Notes: generated by a model from the letters alone, not told the origin. Shown: positions 8,842 to 18,531, numbered from the stretch's first letter. The stretch is 64,000 bases of DNA from an uncultured Parabacteroides sp. (GCF_947855115.1 NZ_CANTZW010000002.1:1-64000); one strand, 5' to 3'. Made by a program: numbers and translations.

Positions 8842-8905
8842 AGACAGAAGAACAAAAGAACATATTTTAAATTGACAAAAAATTTGTTCTTTTGTTCTTC
8901 TGTCT
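8842..8905. repeat. Perfect 21-bp palindrome
   Basis: The left arm 8842-8862 begins AGACAGAAGAACAAAAG. Its exact reverse complement occupies 8885-8905, with a 22-nt AT-rich loop. It lies after the spt stop and may act as a terminator-like hairpin, though no clean T-tract follows. Confidence 0.8.
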
Positions 8906-8918
8906 GAATGTAGAATTA

Positions 8919-8981
8919 AACACAGAGACACGGAGATACAGAGGATATATATTGAACTCTGAATCTTCGTGTCTCTGTGTT
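8919..8981. repeat. Near-perfect 25-bp palindrome
   Basis: The left arm 8919-8943 begins AACACAGAGACACGGAG. The right arm ends CGTGTCTCTGTGTT at 8981, with about two mismatches over 25 bp and a short AT-rich loop. It follows the previous palindrome after 13 bp. Confidence 0.75.
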
Positions 8982-9117
8982 CAATATACCTGCCGAAACC
9001 TTTTTGTGAACAAATTGTAGCAACATTGTAACCGTTTATAAACGCTATTATAATCTGAGACCCGTTCCTTTGCACCCGAAAAGAAAAAAATATTAGCTTA
9101 AACAAAATTTCTAAAAC

Positions 9118-12100
9118 ATGGAATTTTCAAGTAAGATTCTCCGGTTTACCGGAGTTTTGTGTGTAGCAGGAACATTACAGGGAATACCTTCCACATTCGC
9201 AGCTGTCCCAGATATGATTCCGGCAACAACCCAGCAGGATGACGTCTACACACTGACAGGTACAGTGATTGATCAGGCGGGAATACCTGTCATCGGCGCC
9301 AATATCATTGAAAAAGGAACAACCAACGGAACCGTGACCGATTTCGACGGCAATTTCTCCATACAGGTAAAGAAAAACGCCATCCTGTCGGTTTCCTTTA
9401 TCGGATATGTATCACAAGACATCGCAGTAAAGGGTAACAACCAACTGAACATTATCCTGAAAGAAGATTCCCAGGCTTTGGATGAAGTGGTGGTAGTAGG
9501 TTACGGTACACAGAAGAAAGTAAACCTGACCGGCGCTGTGGAGCAAGTAACCAGCGAAGTATTCGACAATCGCTCCGTACCCAACGTGACCCAAGCCCTG
9601 CAAGGTTCCATCCCGAACTTGAACATCAGCATCACCGACGGTAAACCAAACCGCACGGCAAGCTTCAACGTGCGCGGTACAACATCGATCGGTCAAGGTG
9701 GAGACGCTCTGGTACTGATCGACGGTGTGGAAGGTGACCCATCGACCCTGAACCCGAACGATATCGCCAGCGTTTCCGTACTGAAAGATGCCGCTTCGGC
9801 TGCCATCTACGGAGCACGTGGTACATTCGGTGTGGTATTGATTACTACCAAAGAACCGAACAAAGACAAGACTTCGGTGACTTATTCCGGCAATTTCTCT
9901 CTGCAACGTCCGGCCACTACGCCAGACTTCGTAACCGACGGCTACGAATACGCCATCCATTTCTACGAGGCCTACCACGCCTATTACGATTACTCGTCGG
10001 ATCCGAAAAACATCAACAAATCCCAGGAATTTTCCTTGGGATGGCTGGATAATTTCCGCCAGCGCAAAGAACAAGGTATTACCCAGGAATGGGACATCGA
10101 CGAAAACGGGAAATATACTTATTACGGCAATACCGACTGGTACGGGGAATTATACAAGAAAAATACGTTCGCCCAAGACCACAACCTTTCGGTAAGCGGT
10201 AACAACGGGAAACTGAACTACTACGTTTCCGGACGTTTCTACGGCTACGACGGTCTGTTCAAGTACAATACCGACGACTACAAGACAATGAACCTGCGAG
10301 CCAAAGGTTCGGTCCAGGTATTCGACTGGCTGAAGGTGGAAAACAACATGGAGTTCTCGAACATGGACTACCACAACCCGATCAACGTAGGTGAAGGTGG
10401 AGGTATTTGGCGAAACCTCTCCGATGAAGGACACCCGAGCTCGCCGATCTACAACCCGGATGGAACTTTCACGCATTCTGCCGCCTATACCTTGGGCGAC
10501 TTTATCTACGGCAAGAACGGCATCGACACCAACAACCGGATGCTGAGAAATACGACCAGCTTTACGGCGTCTTTTCTGGATAACAAACTGCATGTCCGGG
10601 GCGACTTTACGTTTCGTAATACCGACGAAGGCCAGACCCAGCGCCGTGTCCCGGTTCCTTATAGCAAAGTGGAAGGCGAAACCATTCTGCTGAGCACCGA
10701 ATACAACGACTTGCAGGAATACAAGAAAGAGACCAATTATCTTGCCACCAACATCTATGCCGATTACGAAAATACCTTCAACGACGCACACTATTTCAAG
10801 GGAATGGTAGGTTACAACTACGAACAATCCACGTACGATGCCCTGAAGGTACAGCGCAACGGCTTGCTACTCGAAGATTCCGAGAACATCAATATGGCGT
10901 TGGGCGATGCCATCACCACGTCGGGTGAATACAACAAATGGCGGGTAGCCGGCGGATTCTTCCGCTTGAACTATGCCTTCAAAGACCGTTATCTGGTGGA
11001 AGTAAACGGCCGTTACGACGGTTCTTCCAAATTCCCGATGGATCAGCAATGGGCATTCTTCCCGTCTATCTCCGGCGGTTGGCGTCTGTCGGAAGAAAGT
11101 TTCTGGCATGTGAAACCTGAAATCCTGTCGGATATCAAAGTCCGCGCTTCTTACGGTTCGTTAGGAAATGGTAACGTAGATCCATACAGTTTTATGGAAC
11201 TGTTGAGCATCAGCACCTCTGACCGTGTACTGAACGGATTGAAAAACAAATACACACAAGCTCCCGGCGTAATGCCCGATGGTTTGACCTGGGAAACGGC
11301 CACCACGACTGATGTAGGCGCCGACTTCGGGACACTGAACGGACGCCTGCGCTTCTCGGGCGACTATTACATCCGTAAGACAACCGACATGTACACGGTA
11401 GGAAAAACTCTGCCGGATATCTTCGGTGCCGATTCACCCAAAGGCAACTATGCCGATATGACCACCCGCGGATGGGAAATCACCCTGACCTGGCGAGACC
11501 AGTTCCAACTGGCCAGCAAACCGTTCAATTATGAAATTCGAGGAACCTTGTCGGATTACAAATCAACCATCGACCGTTACAATAATCAGGCTGGTAATCT
11601 GAATGACTATTACGAAGGACAATGCGTAGGTGAAATCTGGGGTTACGTAACCGAAGGTCTTTTCCAAAGCCAGGAAGAAATCGACAACCATGCCGACCAG
11701 ACATTGATCCAGTCTTCGGCCCAGAGAATAACATATCCGGGAGATGTCAAGATTAAGGATTTGAATAATGACGGAGTCATCGACTACGGAAAAAATACCG
11801 TAAGTGATCACGGCGACAAAACCGTTATCGGTAACAGCCTGCCCCGTTTCACTTACAGCCTGAACCTGAGTGCCGACTGGAACAATTTCTTCGTATCGGC
11901 CTTCTTCCAGGGAGTAGGTAAACAAGACTGGTATCCGAGCAGCGAATGTATCTTCTGGGGGCAGTACAACCGCCCATACAACAATTTGCCTACCTGGCAT
12001 TTGGGTAATTATTGGACCGAGGATAACCGCGATGCCTACCTGCCCCGCTATGCCGGTTACAATTCGTCATTGAAAGATACACCGCAATCTGGCTACTTAC

Positions 12101-12369
12101 AGAATGTAGCTTACATCCGCCTGAAGAATCTCCAGTTCGGTTATACCCTGCCGAAAAACATCATCGAAAAGATGTATATGCAAAACGCCCGCATCTATAT
12201 CTCGGCCGAGAATCTCTGGTGCTGGTCTCCACTGTATAAACATACACACGATTTGGACGTGACGAATATCCAAGGTTCCGATCCAGACCTGACCGACGGA
12301 AACAGCGGCGACGGACAAAGTTATCCGCAAATGACAAGCATCAGTTTAGGCGTATCAGTAACATTCTAA
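9118..12369 (+). CDS. SusC/RagA-family TonB-dependent outer-membrane transporter
   Basis: An outer-membrane beta-barrel that imports a glycan or other nutrient captured by its SusD partner, powered by TonB. The product is 1083 residues. It has an N-terminal signal region (to about 27), a CarboxypepD_reg-like domain (about 45-120, LTGTVIDQAGIPVIGANI), the family box EVVVVGYGTQKK (about 125), a plug domain (about 135-245), and a long barrel ending in Tyr/Phe-rich strands with the terminal SLGVSVTF. There is no STN domain, so no anti-sigma signalling arm is visible. SusD follows 13 bp later. No glycosidase or sulfatase gene is nearby, so the substrate cannot be inferred. Confidence 0.95.
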   Translation: MEFSSKILRFTGVLCVAGTLQGIPSTFAAVPDMIPATTQQDDVYTLTGTVIDQAGIPVIGANIIEKGTTNGTVTDFDGNFSIQVKKNAILSVSFIGYVSQDIAVKGNNQLNIILKEDSQALDEVVVVGYGTQKKVNLTGAVEQVTSEVFDNRSVPNVTQALQGSIPNLNISITDGKPNRTASFNVRGTTSIGQGGDALVLIDGVEGDPSTLNPNDIASVSVLKDAASAAIYGARGTFGVVLITTKEPNKDKTSVTYSGNFSLQRPATTPDFVTDGYEYAIHFYEAYHAYYDYSSDPKNINKSQEFSLGWLDNFRQRKEQGITQEWDIDENGKYTYYGNTDWYGELYKKNTFAQDHNLSVSGNNGKLNYYVSGRFYGYDGLFKYNTDDYKTMNLRAKGSVQVFDWLKVENNMEFSNMDYHNPINVGEGGGIWRNLSDEGHPSSPIYNPDGTFTHSAAYTLGDFIYGKNGIDTNNRMLRNTTSFTASFLDNKLHVRGDFTFRNTDEGQTQRRVPVPYSKVEGETILLSTEYNDLQEYKKETNYLATNIYADYENTFNDAHYFKGMVGYNYEQSTYDALKVQRNGLLLEDSENINMALGDAITTSGEYNKWRVAGGFFRLNYAFKDRYLVEVNGRYDGSSKFPMDQQWAFFPSISGGWRLSEESFWHVKPEILSDIKVRASYGSLGNGNVDPYSFMELLSISTSDRVLNGLKNKYTQAPGVMPDGLTWETATTTDVGADFGTLNGRLRFSGDYYIRKTTDMYTVGKTLPDIFGADSPKGNYADMTTRGWEITLTWRDQFQLASKPFNYEIRGTLSDYKSTIDRYNNQAGNLNDYYEGQCVGEIWGYVTEGLFQSQEEIDNHADQTLIQSSAQRITYPGDVKIKDLNNDGVIDYGKNTVSDHGDKTVIGNSLPRFTYSLNLSADWNNFFVSAFFQGVGKQDWYPSSECIFWGQYNRPYNNLPTWHLGNYWTEDNRDAYLPRYAGYNSSLKDTPQSGYLQNVAYIRLKNLQFGYTLPKNIIEKMYMQNARIYISAENLWCWSPLYKHTHDLDVTNIQGSDPDLTDGNSGDGQSYPQMTSISLGVSVTF

Positions 12370-12382
12370 CAAACAAACAACA

Positions 12383-14152
12383 ATGAACATGAAAAAAGCT
12401 ATCATACCTTTTGTAACAGCCTGCCTGTTCCTGGCATCCTGCTCGATGGACGAAATACCGCAGGCCTCGGTCGACAAAGAAACCGTATTCAGCAACGAAA
12501 AAGGATTGGAGACCTACTCGTATTCATTCTACAATATGCTGCCTTCGGTCGATAACGGTTTCCGTCAGGATGCTATGTGCGACTATGGAGCCGTAAACAA
12601 CTACGATGATTTCATCCGTAAAAATGCCTATTCATCAGAATTAAGCAGCGGTTGGGATTGGGAAGACTTGCGCAACATCAACTACTTCATTGAGAACTGT
12701 ACTAGCGAAGCGGTCGATGAAACCGTACGCAACAATTATATCGGGCTTGCCCGCTTCTTCCGGGCATACTTCTACTACCAGAAAGTGGTACGCTTCGGCG
12801 ATGTACCTTGGGTAGACCGCACGCTGAGTGTCGACGACGAATTGCTGTACGCTCCGCGCGACCCGCGTACCTTGGTCATGGATCATGTACTGGAAGACTT
12901 GAATTTCGCCTGCGAAAATATCACACGTACAAGCGACGAAACCGGATCGCTGGTTACCAAATGGGTGGCGTATGCCCTGAAATCACGCATCTGCCTGTTT
13001 GAAGGGACTTTCCGCAAATACCACACCGAATTGGGATTGACTGACACGGCCGACAAATGGTTACAGGAAGCAGCCTCGGCTGCCGAAATCGTCATGCGAG
13101 AAAGCGGACACAGTATCTATACCGGCGGCGGTACAGGATCTTCGATGAGAGACTTGTTCACCAGCAACACTCCGATTACTTCGGAAGTGATGCTTGCCAG
13201 CGTAGCCGACGAAGGCCTGGGCATCTTGGGCGAAGCCAACTGGTGGTGGACTTCGGGAACCTACGGACCCCGCTTCAGCATGATCCGCCAATTCATCAAC
13301 CTGTTCCTGATGAAAGACGGAACGCCGTTTACCGACAAGCCCAACCACGAACAGATCGAGTTCTACGACGAATGTCAGAATCGTGATGCCCGCTTGGCAC
13401 AGACTATCCGTACACCGGGATACCAGCGCGACGGCAAACCGGCGGCTCCGAATTTCAACGGATACTCTTATACCGGTTACCAGCCCATTAAATACACCTT
13501 GGATGATACTTACTACGATGCTGGCGGTTTCAACACCAACTCAATCCCCTTGTTCCGCTATGCCGAGGTATTGCTGAACTACGCCGAAGCAAAAGCCGAA
13601 TTAGGAACCCTGACCGATGAGGATTGGGCAAATACGGTCGGCGTACTGCGTGCCCGTGCCGGCATCACCGGCGGACTGACAGTCAAGCCAACTAAAGTAG
13701 ACAAATATATCCAAACAGCCTATTTCCCGGATATCAACGATGCGACCTTGTTGGAAGTCCGCCGCGAACGTTCGGTCGAACTGGCTCTCGAAGGTTTCCG
13801 TTTCACCGACCTGCTCCGCTGGAAACACGGCGAACTGATGGCCATGCGTTGGACAGGTATTTATGTTCCGGCCCTGAACCAGCAGCTCGACCTCGACCAC
13901 GACGGTACAACCGATGTCATCTTCTATAAAGGAGAGACGCCTACCGGCTTGCCGGCAACCTGTACACCAATAGCCGTCGATGGGGGCGATGTTACCCAGC
14001 AGGGTATCACTGGTTCGAACTCCGGCAACTTGACCTGGTACGACAACGACCCGTCGCGTGTATGGTACGAAGACGGACGGCAATATTATTACCCAATCCC
14101 CGAATCAGCCATTACGCTGAATGAAAATCTGAAACAAAATCCGGGCTGGTAA
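12383..14152 (+). CDS. SusD/RagB-family nutrient-binding lipoprotein
   Basis: A surface lipoprotein that caps the adjacent SusC barrel and binds its substrate. The product is 589 residues, with a signal peptide and lipobox LFLASC (Cys20). TPR-like helices follow (RFFRAYFYYQKVVRFGDVPWV), then the conserved C-terminal block YAEVLLNYAEAKAELG with RERSVELALEGFRFTDLLRW. The start may be 12383 or the ATG at 12389. The pair forms an orphan susCD unit with the terminator at 14186. Confidence 0.95.
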   Translation: MNMKKAIIPFVTACLFLASCSMDEIPQASVDKETVFSNEKGLETYSYSFYNMLPSVDNGFRQDAMCDYGAVNNYDDFIRKNAYSSELSSGWDWEDLRNINYFIENCTSEAVDETVRNNYIGLARFFRAYFYYQKVVRFGDVPWVDRTLSVDDELLYAPRDPRTLVMDHVLEDLNFACENITRTSDETGSLVTKWVAYALKSRICLFEGTFRKYHTELGLTDTADKWLQEAASAAEIVMRESGHSIYTGGGTGSSMRDLFTSNTPITSEVMLASVADEGLGILGEANWWWTSGTYGPRFSMIRQFINLFLMKDGTPFTDKPNHEQIEFYDECQNRDARLAQTIRTPGYQRDGKPAAPNFNGYSYTGYQPIKYTLDDTYYDAGGFNTNSIPLFRYAEVLLNYAEAKAELGTLTDEDWANTVGVLRARAGITGGLTVKPTKVDKYIQTAYFPDINDATLLEVRRERSVELALEGFRFTDLLRWKHGELMAMRWTGIYVPALNQQLDLDHDGTTDVIFYKGETPTGLPATCTPIAVDGGDVTQQGITGSNSGNLTWYDNDPSRVWYEDGRQYYYPIPESAITLNENLKQNPGW

Positions 14153-14185
14153 GTATACCCGGAAATATATCCCTTATTTAATCAG

Positions 14186-14225
14186 AAATGTCGGGCTTCT
14201 CTGTGGAAAGGTCTGACATTTTTCT
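14186..14225 (+). terminator. Terminator of the susCD unit
   Basis: The stem AAATGTCGGGCTT / AAGGTCTGACATTT contains several G-U pairs and is followed by TTTTTCTT, 34 bp after the susD stop. Confidence 0.6.
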
Positions 14226-14245
14226 TGGTATAACCGAAGTAAGCG

Positions 14246-14392
14246 TCAATACCAATACAGAAACGCCCACAATAAAAGAAATACGACTACCAAGACCGTA
14301 TTTCCCCAGCGGATCAGGAAAGGCGGCATCTCCCCGATAATATTCCGCACTTTCTCGCTACGCAATTCGATGCGATTTATCAATTTTATCAA
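14246..14392 (-). pseudogene. HlyD-family secretion protein, N-terminal fragment
   Basis: The minus-strand frame encodes NRIELRSEKVRNIIGEMP, PFLIRWGN and a membrane segment VLVVVFLLLWAFLYWY, then stops. This matches the usual first 45 residues of Bacteroidetes HlyD-like adaptor subunits of peptide exporters. The periplasmic hairpin and barrel domains are absent. The frame is open upstream to 14572, but that part does not look like HlyD. It is a relic in a debris zone. Confidence 0.5.
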
Positions 14393-14663
14393 AATCGTAA
14401 CCAACAGGTTGCGATGAGACTGTTCGACATGAAATGGAGAACTGGCTCTTATTACCACAAAGGTAATAGCAAGTTGTGTTTTCGTTAAACGAAAACCGGA
14501 CGGTTTAACGGCGTAAACGCCGACAAACCGTCCCTCCCCAATGCTCCGGAGATCGCATGCGCTTTTATACAAACCTTTGACATTCCATGCTGTATATCAC
14601 TTTTAAAGGCTTACCTTTCCTTTGTTGAGAGCAATCTCGCTCTCATCTAACTTATCACCAATT

Positions 14664-15087
14664 ATGATCATAGGATATTTACGGGTAAGCACGAGAAAAC
14701 AAGTGCTTACCAACCAAGAAGACGAAATCCGTCGCTTTATCGAGAGCCGGAATCTCAAGGTAGACAGTTGGGTGACCGAAGTGGGCAGTGAAAATGGAAA
14801 GTGCGTGACCGTAAACTTGGTAGGCTGCGGAGGCTTATGAAGCGTGGAGACACTATCATCATCGCTAAAATCTCCCGGTTGAGCCGCACACCCTCCGACC
14901 TTATAGTCATCATAGGTAAATGCCAGAACAAAAGTATCAACTTTTACACCACTAAGGAGAATTATTGCTTTGACAATTCCATTGGTAGTAAAGTGCTATT
15001 GGTCTGGTTGCGGAACTAGAACGTAACCTAATCTTCATGTATGTCAAGGAAGCCTTGGCGCTCTGCGGACTGAAGGTTCGATTTTAG
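14664..15087 (+). pseudogene. Serine recombinase (invertase) relic
   Basis: From ATG 14664 the frame reads MIIGYLRVSTRKQVLTNQ, with the catalytic serine intact in RVST. Near 14800 it shifts to the next frame (RRLMKRGDTIIIAKISRLSRTP). Near 14995 it shifts again (GLVAELERNLIFMYVKEALA) and ends at 15087 without the C-terminal helix-turn-helix. At least two frameshifts and the truncation make it inactive. Confidence 0.75.
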
Positions 15088-15264
15088 AACGGAAAAAGGT
15101 AACTGTACCAAGCTGAAAAATTCTTACCAACAATCGTAAAAAGGTTCTGAATAAAGAAGCGCTACTGGGATCTCATGGATGAAGATATCAGCCATCAGAA
15201 GTACAAGTTTCGAGAATTCTGCAATGGCCTTGCTTCCTATTCTGACTATCTCTTCTTCTTTTAG

Positions 15265-15485
15265 GAAAGACAAAACGTTCCCTTTGACAATAACGTCTCG
15301 GAGCAGGCCATCCGACCTCTGAAAATCAAACAGAAAGTGAGTAGACCGTTCAAATCGGATGAAAGTGCTGTGGTATTCTATGTAATCCGTTCGATCGTGA
15401 ATACGGCCAGAAAAACAAACAAGATCCTTACTCTATCCTTGTTGAGGTTGCCAAGAACGTGATCGAGCAAAATGATGAAATATAA
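15265..15485 (+). pseudogene. IS66-family transposase, C-terminal remnant
   Basis: The frame contains PFDNNVSEQAIRPLKIKQK, the C-terminal DDE-domain signature of IS66 transposases (usually N-x-x-E-R/Q-A-I-R-P-L). It then has AVVFYVIRSIVNTARK and, after a one-base shift near 15415, DPYSILVEVAKNVIEQNDEI and a stop at 15485. The upstream transposase body and accessory genes are gone. Confidence 0.7.
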
Positions 15486-15859
15486 ATTGCGCTATTCCAT
15501 TTTTGTTTTTTACGACAGAATCGAGGCTTGTCGGAAGAATGAGATATACTGTTCTGAAGTGAGGCGGAGTAGTTATATAGAAGAGTATTTTTGGGTAAAG
15601 ATGTACCTTTTTTCACTTATACTCATAAAAATATCTTATGATTTTTTTCTTTTCATCTATAAAATTTATATACTTGCACCTAACGAAAATAACTAATATA
15701 AATTGTATAATACGCTATGAATTAACTTACAACTTACATCATGACTCCGTTGATAGGAGGAGTTATTGGCTATATGACCAAATGATATAGCGATACGAAC
15801 GTTGTTCTGCCCGCATGGGGCAAAGTATATTTTGGGTTGAATGATTAAATTGAGTAGGA
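15486..15859. other. Intergenic debris with possible promoter
   Basis: AT-rich DNA without a gene. It contains TATACTTG at 15669-15676, which could be a degenerate -7 box, and the duplicated DUF445 fragment listed next. Confidence 0.4.
15736..15840 (+). repeat. Partial duplicate of the DUF445 gene start
   Basis: About 105 bp match 16946-17047, including the shared block ATGACTCCGTTGATAGGAGG and ATGATATAGCGATACG. In this copy the frame breaks after MTPLIGGVIGYMTK. The two copies are direct repeats that bracket the ADP-ribosylglycohydrolase gene. Confidence 0.85.
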
Positions 15860-16912
15860 ATGGAAACAAATAAGCAAATAGATAAAATTCGAGGATCCTT
15901 GGTAGGTGGAGCGATAGGCGATGCATTAGGGTATCCGGTCGAGTTCCTTTCGTATGAAATGATTCTGTCCCGGTATGGTACAGAGGGAATTACCTGTTTC
16001 GCTACGGACATGGGAGGTGGAAAAGCCCTCGTCTCGGATGATACGCAAATGACGTTGTTTACGGCTTGTGGCATTCTGAATGCCAAACAAACCGGGGCGG
16101 CTCCCGTCCCGAGCGTGTGCGAAGCCTATATGGAATGGTATTATACCCAAATCGGCATGAAGAGCAGTCGGTTCGACAAATGCTGGATCTCTGCGATTCC
16201 AGAGCTGAATGAGCAACGTGCGCCAGGAAATACATGCTTGTGCGCCTTGCGTGAGATCATTTCGGGCCGTAAGCCGGAAAATAACAGCAAAGGTTGCGGA
16301 GGCGTAATGCGCATTGCCCCCATTCCTTTATATGCGGCGTCCCAATGCCGGATAAAGGATGCCAAGGCAATAGATTTGTTGGCGGCTGATGTTTCGAAAC
16401 TGACCCTCCAGCATCCGTTGGGCTATATACCTTCTGCCCTGTTGTTCCATCTTATTTACCGTTTGGCGACGGACGAAACGCCCACTCGTGAAAATATGCT
16501 TCTATATATCCGGGAGGGGATAAGCCTGTTGCCTGAACTGTTTCCGGATAATGGCGGGGATGTGGACTACCTTGCCCGTTTGGTGGAGAAAACCGTATCC
16601 CTTGCCGGTAACGGTAAAAGCGATGTGGAGAATATTACAGGCGGGATCGGCGAAGGCTGGGTTTCCGAGGAGACCCTAGCTATAGCCATCTATTGCTCGT
16701 TGGCCCATTTCGGCGATTTCGGGGCGGCCCTGGTCGCGGCGGTAAACCACAATGGAGACAGTGATTCCACAGGGGCCGTGACGGGCAATATAATAGGTAC
16801 GGTTGTGGGGTACGATGCTATCCCCCGGAAATTCAAGGCGGGGCTGGAACTCCGGGAGGTGATTTTGCAGGTGGCGGATGACCTTTATGAAGGAAGAGTT
16901 AGGAAATGTTAA
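15860..16912 (+). CDS. ADP-ribosylglycohydrolase (ARH/DraG family)
   Basis: A metal-dependent hydrolase expected to remove ADP-ribose from a protein, nucleic acid or small molecule in the cytosol. The product is 350 residues, a typical ARH length. Motifs are GSLVGGAIGDALGYPVE (12-28), SDDTQM (59-64, first metal ligands) and NHNGDSDSTGAVTG (296-309, second metal site with Asp300 and Asp302). The all-helical composition fits. The gene lies 14 bp before the DUF445 start and begins the dense cluster running to 29424. It is bracketed by direct repeats of the DUF445 start (15736 and 16946), which suggests it was inserted. The substrate is unknown. Confidence 0.9.
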   Translation: METNKQIDKIRGSLVGGAIGDALGYPVEFLSYEMILSRYGTEGITCFATDMGGGKALVSDDTQMTLFTACGILNAKQTGAAPVPSVCEAYMEWYYTQIGMKSSRFDKCWISAIPELNEQRAPGNTCLCALREIISGRKPENNSKGCGGVMRIAPIPLYAASQCRIKDAKAIDLLAADVSKLTLQHPLGYIPSALLFHLIYRLATDETPTRENMLLYIREGISLLPELFPDNGGDVDYLARLVEKTVSLAGNGKSDVENITGGIGEGWVSEETLAIAIYCSLAHFGDFGAALVAAVNHNGDSDSTGAVTGNIIGTVVGYDAIPRKFKAGLELREVILQVADDLYEGRVRKC

Positions 16913-16925
16913 AAAGGTTACGGAT

Positions 16926-17909
16926 ATGGCAGATGAATTGACTTATATCATGACTCCGTTGATAGGAGGAGTCATTGGCTATATAACTAATGATATAGCG
17001 ATACGTATGCTGTTCCGCCCGCATCGGGCAAAGTATGTTTGGGGTATACATATTCCCTTTACGCCAGGTATTATCCCGAAAGAAAAAAGGCGGATCTCGG
17101 AGGCCATCGGAAATGTGGTGAGCGAGAATTTTATGAACAACGAGGTGCTGACGAAGTATCTGTTGGCGGATGAGATGGTAGGGAAAGTCCGGGCGGCGGT
17201 GTGCGGTTTCCTCGGCGAGCAACAGGAAAATCCCGAAACCGTATCTCAATTTCTGGGTCATTATTTTTCGGAAGAGGAGGTGGGTCGGATTGTGCGAAGC
17301 GTCAATGAAAACCTGACAGGGCAGATACAGGCGAAATTGCTTGACCCGTCGGTTGGGGAAACCATTGCCCGTCTGACGATGGACCGGGTGTCGGCAAAGC
17401 TGAATGGCGACGGCGCCTCGGAAATCCTGGTCGGATTAGGCGGAATGATGGGCGGTATTGGCGGGGCGACTACGGCTTTGTTGGGCCAGAACGTGGTAAG
17501 TAAGTTCCTGGAACTTCTCCGTAAACCTGCCGAGAAATTTTTGGGAAACCACATTAATAAGATGCTTCGTGAGGATGGCGGACGGATGGTCGGGAAATTG
17601 CTGGGGGATGAAGTGCAGACCTTTCTGAATACGTCGGTCAGGGATGTCTTGGCAGGGAAGGAGGAGCAGCTTCGGCAGTTGGCAGACGGGGTAGTGTCTG
17701 TATATTCTACGATAATCTGCGAACATCTTCCCCGTATCTTGGCATCGGTGGATATATCGAAAATCATCCGTGAACGGATACAGGAAATGGATGTCAACGA
17801 GACTGAAAAGCTGATTTTCCAAGTGATGGACAAGGAACTGAAGGCAATCGTCTGGCTGGGGGCCTTGCTGGGCTTGCTGATGGGCGGGGTGAATTGTTTT
17901 TTGATCTGA
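16926..17909 (+). CDS. DUF445-family membrane protein
   Basis: A predicted membrane-anchored protein with a hydrophobic N-terminus carrying the family signature PLIGGVIGYITNDIAIRMLF, then RPHRAKYVWGIHIPFTPGII. A long helical body follows, and a C-terminal membrane segment (VWLGALLGLLMGGVNCFLI). The biochemical function of the family is not settled. I start at ATG 16926 because relatives begin only a few residues before PLIGG. Starts at 16878 or 16890 would overlap the upstream gene. The gene is cotranscribed with its neighbours by spacing. Confidence 0.8.
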   Translation: MADELTYIMTPLIGGVIGYITNDIAIRMLFRPHRAKYVWGIHIPFTPGIIPKEKRRISEAIGNVVSENFMNNEVLTKYLLADEMVGKVRAAVCGFLGEQQENPETVSQFLGHYFSEEEVGRIVRSVNENLTGQIQAKLLDPSVGETIARLTMDRVSAKLNGDGASEILVGLGGMMGGIGGATTALLGQNVVSKFLELLRKPAEKFLGNHINKMLREDGGRMVGKLLGDEVQTFLNTSVRDVLAGKEEQLRQLADGVVSVYSTIICEHLPRILASVDISKIIRERIQEMDVNETEKLIFQVMDKELKAIVWLGALLGLLMGGVNCFLI

Positions 17910-17935
17910 AGAGGGAGGTTTTACGTTAAATAATT

Positions 17936-17943
17936 AAGGAGGG
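17936..17943 (+). promoter_or_regulatory. Strong Shine-Dalgarno sequence
   Basis: AAGGAGGG lies 7 nt before the ATG at 17951. Most genes here, as usual in Bacteroidetes, lack such a clear site. It supports the start chosen for the downstream gene. Confidence 0.5.
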
Positions 17944-17950
17944 AAAAATT

Positions 17951-18526
17951 ATGCTATCATTGATAAGCGGTATTTTCGCTGCTAAGAATTTGGGTGTTTC
18001 TATTATGACGTATTTCAAACTGGTGGAGAGTGTGGATGCAAAAATAAACAAACTGCTGAGCAAAGAATACGAATCCGCTATGATGTTGTTAGGGCAGGCA
18101 CAGTACGTATCTCATCCCGACACGTACAGGGAGATGCTGGTCGCGGCTGTCGGGTATTTCAACGCTGCTACGGCGATTGAAACGCGGGAACGGCTATTAC
18201 TTTCATATTTAGGGCTGATGATGTGTTATTTTTATCTTGGCGAAGGACAGGCGGTGAAGGTGATACAGTCCGGAGTTGCCAAGTTGTCTTTCGAAGCTTC
18301 TTTTTGGGAAAAGAACGGTTCAGATGTAAGGACCGGGATAGCAGCTTTGGTTGCTTTGGCTGTTACGGTGGCTTCGGGGGGGCTGGCTACCCCGGTGGCT
18401 GCGACAGTTGCGTATGGAAGCCGTATGTTGCAGGAAGACAAGGCCAATTCGGAAAGAGAACTGAAAGCCCGGGAGATGAGTTTCAATGATCTTAAGGAAG
18501 CTATTATGGCTTTGAATTTTATCTGA
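17951..18526 (+). CDS. Unknown protein with hydrophobic Gly/Ala segment (paralogue 1)
   Basis: The product is 191 residues. The first two-thirds are helical and TPR-like (YFNAATAIETRERLLLSYLG). A Gly/Ala/Val-rich hydrophobic stretch (about 125-158, TGIAALVALAVTVASGGLAT) comes next, and the motif SRMLQEDKAN follows it. The next gene has the same order and ends its hydrophobic stretch with SRMQAEDVLN, so the two are paralogues. The segment could insert into a membrane or pack as a glycine-zipper helix. I do not recognise a family. The gene precedes a dynamin-like GTPase, for which the pair may be partner proteins (inference). Confidence 0.7.
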   Translation: MLSLISGIFAAKNLGVSIMTYFKLVESVDAKINKLLSKEYESAMMLLGQAQYVSHPDTYREMLVAAVGYFNAATAIETRERLLLSYLGLMMCYFYLGEGQAVKVIQSGVAKLSFEASFWEKNGSDVRTGIAALVALAVTVASGGLATPVAATVAYGSRMLQEDKANSERELKAREMSFNDLKEAIMALNFI

Positions 18527-18531
18527 CAGTC

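Noticed and set aside
9412..10827. Open frames antisense to susC
   Set aside because: The SusC frame is full length with all family domains. The antisense frames lack any motif.
14400..14572. N-terminal extension of the HlyD fragment as a real protein
   Set aside because: The upstream part does not resemble HlyD family members, which start near the NRIELRS block.
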